From assembly GCF_900155615.1 (NCBI RefSeq), contig NZ_FUHT01000003.1, positions 682,001 to 746,000 of the forward strand: DNA of 64,000 nt, in the 5' to 3' direction. Each line of letters opens with the position of its first letter. Position 1 is the first letter of the stretch. A model generated the notes under the pieces. It saw only the letters and a list, made by a program, of their open reading frames with translations. It made no database searches and was not told the DNA's origin. Source of the stretch: Massiliimalia massiliensis (lineage in GTDB: Bacteria; Bacillota; Clostridia; Oscillospirales; Ruminococcaceae). Shown here piece by piece: positions 60,028-64,000 of the stretch. Position numbers and translations under genes: made by a program.

Positions 60028-60152
60028 TTATAAAGCTTGTGTGAATAATTTTGCATTTCATCCTTTGTGCCTCCTGGGAGGAGAGGTTTTTTGTGCAAAA
60101 AGCAATGGCCTGACCGCATGCCTGCAAAGGGAAAATGCCGGAGCATTTTTTA
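60028..60152 (+). ncRNA. Candidate structured small RNA or attenuator
   Basis: About 125 nt ending in the terminator AAAATGC-CGGA-GCATTTTTT (60132-60151). GCATTT (60053-60058) and CCTTTG (60062-60067) can instead pair with AAATGC (60133-60138) and CAAAGG (60125-60130), closing the RNA and undoing the terminator. Inside are CCTCC/GGAGG and a GGC...GCC pairing. The next gene has its own promoter after this terminator. It lacks the SRP and 6S signatures I know. No family recognised. Confidence 0.5.
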
Positions 60153-60153
60153 T

Positions 60154-60182
60154 TTGCGTTTCCGTTCCATTTCCTGTAAGAT
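60154..60182 (+). promoter_or_regulatory. Promoter of ygjP-like gene
   Basis: TTGCGT (60154-60159), 17-bp spacer, TAAGAT (60177-60182). Confidence 0.5.
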
Positions 60183-60220
60183 AGAAACAGATTAATTGGA
60201 TATGGAACGGAGGGGACAGA

Positions 60221-60928
60221 ATGAAGGAGCTGATCCTGGATGACGGGAGCAGGCTGCTATACCAGCTTTCGGTCAAACGGGTAAAAAATATGAACCTGCG
60301 GGTTCGTCCGGATGGCAGTGTGTCTGTATCAGTCAGCCGGCGCATTTCTCAGAGGCAGGCGGAGGACTTTATTCGCAGCCACATTGATTGGATTCGCAGG
60401 GCGCAGTCACGTTCGCTCAAGCGGACGCCGGTTACCCTTCCGGCCGGACTGGTATCAGGAGACCTGCTGCGCTGGCAGGGAAAGGAATACGCGGCCCGTG
60501 TAGAAACGGCGGAGACGGAAGCCGTTATTGTGCAGCATGAGATCATTGTGGTCAGAGTTAAGGAAAACAGCCCGGAAGCGGCGGCGCAGGCTTACGTCAA
60601 ATGGTACCGGAGAGAGGCTCGGGTTCTGCTCTCGGAGGCATTGGAGAGGGTCTGCCCCCGGTTTGCTGCAGAAGGCGTCCGGAAGCCGTCGCTTACGACA
60701 AGACTGATGGCTTCACGATGGGGAAGCTGTTCCTCCTCCAAGGGAAGAATAACGATCAATCTTTACCTCTGCCAGCTTCCGATAGAACTGGCGGAATTTG
60801 TCATTGGGCATGAGCTGTGCCACTTTCTCCACCCGAATCATTCCGCCGCCTTTTATGCGGATCTGGAGCGGATTATGCCGGGATATCATGCGGCGGACAG
60901 AAGGCTGAAGGAATATTCTATCTTGTAA
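60221..60928 (+). CDS. YgjP/DUF45-family metallopeptidase-like protein
   Basis: 235 residues, SprT/WSS1-like zinc fold. VIGHELCHFLHPNHSAAFYADLE holds the HExxH and third His, preceded by MASRWGSCSSSKGRITINLYL, the family signature. Physiological substrate unknown. GGAGGGGA is the ribosome site. Followed by the araR transcript at 60985. Confidence 0.92.
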   Translation: MKELILDDGSRLLYQLSVKRVKNMNLRVRPDGSVSVSVSRRISQRQAEDFIRSHIDWIRRAQSRSLKRTPVTLPAGLVSGDLLRWQGKEYAARVETAETEAVIVQHEIIVVRVKENSPEAAAQAYVKWYRREARVLLSEALERVCPRFAAEGVRKPSLTTRLMASRWGSCSSSKGRITINLYLCQLPIELAEFVIGHELCHFLHPNHSAAFYADLERIMPGYHAADRRLKEYSIL

Positions 60929-60984
60929 ATACAACTCAAAGATGGTAAAATAGAAAAAACAAACATCGGCAGGAGGGAACAGAG

Positions 60985-62070
60985 ATGGCAGGCCAGCCAA
61001 AACACGTGCAGGTGAGCGATTGGATTAGGGAACGCATCCTTTCCGGCGAATTTAAAAAGGGAAGCAAGCTGCTTTCTGAAAACGAGTTGGCAAAGCGCTT
61101 TGGAATCAGCCGCCAGACCGTGCGGCAGGCGGTGGGGACTCTTGTCAACGAGCGGATGCTCGAACGCAGGCGGGGGAGCGGCACTTATATATCCTATCAG
61201 CCGAAGCCGATCCGGGAAAAGACAGGAAATATTGCTGTTGTGACAACCTATCTTGACAGTTATGTTTTCCCGGATATTATCCATGGGATCGAGCAGGTTT
61301 TAACTGCTGCCGGCTACCAGATGCAGCTGGGCATTACCTACAACCGGATCAAAAATGAGGGAAATGTCCTTTCCTCCATGCTGTCCGGACAGGTGGACGG
61401 ATTTATTATTGAGCCGACCAAAAGCGCGTTCCCAAATCCCAATATTAAGCTTTACCAAAGGATGCTTGAGGAAGAAATCCCGGTTGTATTCCTCAACGGG
61501 TACTATTCAAACCTGGAAATCCCGCATGTTTCAATGGATGATTATATGGCAGGACGCATTGCAACCAAGGCAATGATTCAAAAGGGCCATCAGCGGCTTT
61601 TTGGTATTTTCAAATCTGACGATATCCAGGGGCATTTTCGGTTCAGCGGTTTTGTCAACTCAGTGCAGGACGCGGGGCTGTCCTATGATGACAGCGATGT
61701 GCTGTGGTATGTTACAGAAGATCTCAGACAGTTTTTTGCACCGGAAAACGACAGCTTTTTGCTTAAACGGCTGGAGGGGCACAGCGGGATTGTCTGCTAT
61801 AACGACGAGGTTGCCTGCCTGCTCTGCGAAACACTGCGGCGGAATGGGAAAGGGGTGCCGGACGATTTTTCTCTGGTCAGCTTTGACAACTCTCAGCTGG
61901 CTACCTTTGGCGGATTATCCCTGAGCAGTGTAGATTATCCGTTCCAGGAAATCGGACGGACAGCCGCGGCCCAGCTGGTTGAGCGGCTGGAGGCAGGACG
62001 CGGGCCGATGGGCGCTTCCTTTTCCCCAAAACTGATCGAACGCGGTTCAATTTTGAAAATGAAAAAATAA
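60985..62070 (+). CDS. araR: AraR-type GntR/LacI hybrid repressor
   Basis: 361 residues: GntR-type winged helix (WIRERILSGEFKKGSKLLSENELAKRFGISRQTVRQAVG) fused to a LacI-type sugar-binding domain (from NIAVVTTYLDSYVFPDIIHGIE). This combination is diagnostic of AraR, which represses pentose genes until arabinose binds. Its probable operator lies in front of araB. AGGAGG precedes the ATG. Confidence 0.93.
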   Translation: MAGQPKHVQVSDWIRERILSGEFKKGSKLLSENELAKRFGISRQTVRQAVGTLVNERMLERRRGSGTYISYQPKPIREKTGNIAVVTTYLDSYVFPDIIHGIEQVLTAAGYQMQLGITYNRIKNEGNVLSSMLSGQVDGFIIEPTKSAFPNPNIKLYQRMLEEEIPVVFLNGYYSNLEIPHVSMDDYMAGRIATKAMIQKGHQRLFGIFKSDDIQGHFRFSGFVNSVQDAGLSYDDSDVLWYVTEDLRQFFAPENDSFLLKRLEGHSGIVCYNDEVACLLCETLRRNGKGVPDDFSLVSFDNSQLATFGGLSLSSVDYPFQEIGRTAAAQLVERLEAGRGPMGASFSPKLIERGSILKMKK

Positions 62071-62096
62071 ATTGCCGGTAAAAAAGAAAATATCTA

Positions 62097-62125
62097 TTGC
62101 ATTTCCGGAGAAGATCAGGTATAAT
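62097..62125 (+). promoter_or_regulatory. Promoter of araB-araD
   Basis: TTGCAT (62097-62102), 17-bp spacer, TATAAT (62120-62125). Confidence 0.85.
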
Positions 62126-62138
62126 AAAAACAGAAAAT

Positions 62139-62154
62139 AGTTGTATGTACAACT
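62139..62154. promoter_or_regulatory. AraR operator candidate
   Basis: AGTTGTA-TG-TACAACT, an inverted repeat close to the Bacillus AraR box (TTGTACGTACAA type), sits just downstream of the -10, where a bound repressor would block initiation. Confidence 0.75.
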
Positions 62155-62189
62155 TGTAAACTGACAGGATAACGGAGGAAACAAGAATC

Positions 62190-63860
62190 ATGGCAAAATA
62201 CAGCGTTGGTGTTGATTTTGGCTCCCTTTCCGGTCGTGCGGTGATCGTCAATGTGGAAACTGGAGAGGAACTGGCTGATGCGGCGCTTGACTATCCCCAT
62301 GCTGTGATGGACAAGGAACTCCCGGATGGAACGAAGCTTGGCGTAGATTGGGCGCTCCAGCATCCGCAGGACTATCTTGACGTGCTGGGGACAACCATCC
62401 CGCAGGTTTTAGAGCAGTCGGGCATATCCGCAGAGGACGTAATTGGGCTGGGAATTGATTTTACCGCCTGTACCGGTCTCCCTGTGAAGCGGGACGGTAC
62501 GCCGCTCTGCTTTCTGGAGGAGTACCGCACAGATCCGCATGCATATGTCAAGCTGTGGAAGCACCATGCGGCGCAAAAGTATGCCAGCCGGATTAACGAG
62601 GTGGCGAAACAGCGCGGGGAGGTGTTCCTGAAGCGGTATGGAGACAAAACCTCTTCGGAATGGATGCTGCCAAAGGTGTGGCAGATTCTTGACGAGGATG
62701 AGACGCTCTATCAGGATATGGACTATTTTGTGGAAGCGGCAGACTGGGTAGTCTGGCAGTTGACGGGAGTGCAGACAAGAACCTCCTGCGCGGCTGGCTA
62801 TAAAGCCCTTTACCACAAACAGACCGGGTATCCGAAGCATTCGTTTTATGAGGCGCTTGATCCGCGCCTGGCGGATTTCACAGAGGAAAAGCTGGGCGGC
62901 CCAATCTGCCCGATTGGAGATAAAGCGGGAGAAATCACCGGGCAGGCAGCCGCGCTGACCGGTTTAAAGCCGGGAACAGCAGTCGCGGTTGCCAATGTGG
63001 ACGCGCACGTTACCGTACCGGCTGTAAAAATTGACGGCCCGGGTAAAATGCTTGCAATTATGGGTACCTCCACCTGTCATATGATTATCAGTAAAGAGGA
63101 AAAGGCGGTACCGGGAATCTGCGGCGTGGTGGAAGACGGGATTCTGCCGGGATTCTATGGATATGAGGCGGGACAGAGCTGTGTGGGCGACCATTTTGCA
63201 TGGTTTATTGACAACTGTCTCCCCGCGGCCTATTTGGATGAGGCAAAGGAGCGGGGAATGAATATCCACCGCTATCTCCGGGAGAAGGCGGAGAAGCTCA
63301 GGCCGGGAGAGAGCGGCCTGGTCGCGCTTGACTGGTGGAATGGGAACCGTTCGGTACTGGTGGATGTGGATTTGACCGGAATGATTCTCGGGATGACTCT
63401 GCAGACGAAACCGGAGGAAATTTACCGCGCGCTGATTGAGGCGACGGCTTACGGAACCCGGAAAATCATTGAGACCTTTGAGGAAAGCGGCGTGCCGGTC
63501 AACGAGTTTTACGCTTCGGGAGGGATATCCCAGAAGGACCCGATGACCATGCAGATTTATGCGGACGTCATTCGCCGGCCGATCAAAATTGCTGGCTCCG
63601 CACAGGGCCCGGCGCTTGGCTCCGCGATCTTCGGCGCAGTGGCGGCCGGAAAGGAAAACGGGGGCTATGACAGCGTATTCGAAGCGGAAAAGGTCATGGG
63701 AAACCTCAAGGATATCACCTATTATCCGGATGCTGAGCATAGCGCGGTCTATGACCGGCTGTATGCGGAATATAACCTCCTGCACGACTATTTCGGGCGC
63801 GGCGCAAACGATGTGATGAAGCGCCTGAAACAGCTTAGGATTGAGGCAAAAGGAAAATAA
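62190..63860 (+). CDS. araB: Ribulokinase
   Basis: FGGY-family kinase of 556 residues phosphorylating L-ribulose. [15 protein letters not shown] at the N-terminus, [20 protein letters not shown], the MGTSTCHMI segment and [20 protein letters not shown] match AraB. Followed after 21 bp by araD in the same transcript; no araA is visible before the window ends. GGAGGAAAC lies upstream. Confidence 0.96.
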   Translation: MAKYSVGVDFGSLSGRAVIVNVETGEELADAALDYPHAVMDKELPDGTKLGVDWALQHPQDYLDVLGTTIPQVLEQSGISAEDVIGLGIDFTACTGLPVKRDGTPLCFLEEYRTDPHAYVKLWKHHAAQKYASRINEVAKQRGEVFLKRYGDKTSSEWMLPKVWQILDEDETLYQDMDYFVEAADWVVWQLTGVQTRTSCAAGYKALYHKQTGYPKHSFYEALDPRLADFTEEKLGGPICPIGDKAGEITGQAAALTGLKPGTAVAVANVDAHVTVPAVKIDGPGKMLAIMGTSTCHMIISKEEKAVPGICGVVEDGILPGFYGYEAGQSCVGDHFAWFIDNCLPAAYLDEAKERGMNIHRYLREKAEKLRPGESGLVALDWWNGNRSVLVDVDLTGMILGMTLQTKPEEIYRALIEATAYGTRKIIETFEESGVPVNEFYASGGISQKDPMTMQIYADVIRRPIKIAGSAQGPALGSAIFGAVAAGKENGGYDSVFEAEKVMGNLKDITYYPDAEHSAVYDRLYAEYNLLHDYFGRGANDVMKRLKQLRIEAKGK

Positions 63861-63881
63861 GGGAAAGGAAGAGACGAGAAG

Positions 63882-64000
63882 ATGTTAGAAGCACTGAAAG
63901 AGATTGTCTACCAGGCAAATATGCTCCTTCCGGCACATCATTTGGTGACCTTCACCTGGGGAAATGTCTCCGGGATTGACCGGGACAAGGGGCTGGTTGT
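63882..64000 (+). CDS. araD: L-ribulose-5-phosphate 4-epimerase (5' part)
   Basis: First 39 codons, cut by the window edge: [21 protein letters not shown] then [12 protein letters not shown], which is the AraD N-terminus (GNVSG substrate loop). Converts L-ribulose-5-P to D-xylulose-5-P. AAAGGAAGAGA precedes the ATG. Confidence 0.92.
   Translation, partial: MLEALKEIVYQANMLLPAHHLVTFTWGNVSGIDRDKGLV

Noticed and set aside
60028-60152. SRP RNA or 6S RNA as identity of the small RNA
   Set aside because: The SRP tip sequence (GGAAGGAAGCAGC-like) is missing and the length is too short for 6S.
1-64000. CRISPR arrays, prophage or defence systems
   Set aside because: No regularly spaced repeats, cas genes, phage structural genes or restriction systems were seen; the only dispersed repeats are the IS200 copies.

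Overview
The window reads as chromosome from a spore-forming anaerobic Firmicute of class Clostridia, most likely an Oscillospiraceae/Ruminococcaceae-type gut organism. The evidence is the Bacillus/Clostridium gene order yicC-remA-gmk-rpoZ-coaBC-priA-def-fmt-yugP-rsmB-rlmN-prpC-prkC-rsgA-thiN-spoVM, a recognisable spoVM, a leucine T-box, strong AGGAGG-type ribosome sites with several TTG starts, and mid-range GC. Rhamnose and ribulose catabolism genes fit a deoxy-sugar/pentose fermenter; a methylpentose specialist such as Clostridium methylpentosum would suit, but that is only a guess.

Layout. 1-833: end of an unknown gene, its terminator, and copy 1 of an IS200-type element. 984-4951: BofC-C-like protein with a long structured leader, divergent class A PBP, aldo/keto reductase. 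5058-20283: the core operon of RNA, translation, cofactor and cell-envelope signalling genes, ending with a 46-residue membrane ORF and spoVM. 20324-22849: T-box-controlled leuA, then cdd. 22849-25973: small membrane proteins, a NERD protein, a PnuC-like transporter behind a switch-like leader, and a YetF protein. 26200-28826: tmcAL and divergent ackA. 28851-35822: a zinc-ribbon protein, IS copy 2, pyk-alkD-GDPD, an SDR, a 62-residue MGS-like protein, IS copy 3. 35829-39405: a Tet(M)-like GTPase, nitroreductase, mscL, a helical protein. 39426-43977: rhaBAD with a divergent DeoR regulator. 44068-46539: a glycosyltransferase and flippase pair under palindromic operators. 46542-54397: nucleoside hydrolase, AGCS, Na/Pi and NhaC sodium-coupled transporters, a small DUF6774-like protein, TspO. 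54427-59918: sorbitol-type dehydrogenase, tRNA-Leu, rex, icd, acn. 59993-64000: a candidate small RNA, ygjP, then araR-araB-araD.

How the genes fit together. Rhamnose enters via RhaA/RhaB/RhaD, and ribulose via AraB/AraD. Pyruvate kinase and acetate kinase carry flux to acetate, and Rex senses NADH. Aconitase plus isocitrate dehydrogenase make 2-oxoglutarate for glutamate. The PrpC/PrkC phosphatase-kinase pair and PBP1 handle envelope control. Sodium gradients are used and restored by AGCS, Na/Pi and NhaC.

The most noteworthy signals are: three base-identical IS200 copies, each sitting directly after the U-tract of an intrinsic terminator and in the same orientation; several structured leaders or RNAs without a family I recognise (upstream of the BofC-C-like gene, yicC, the PnuC-like gene, and a free-standing one at 60028-60152); and clear palindromic or repeated operator candidates in the rha and glycosyltransferase control regions. 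Family assignments rest on reading motifs by eye, with no database search.
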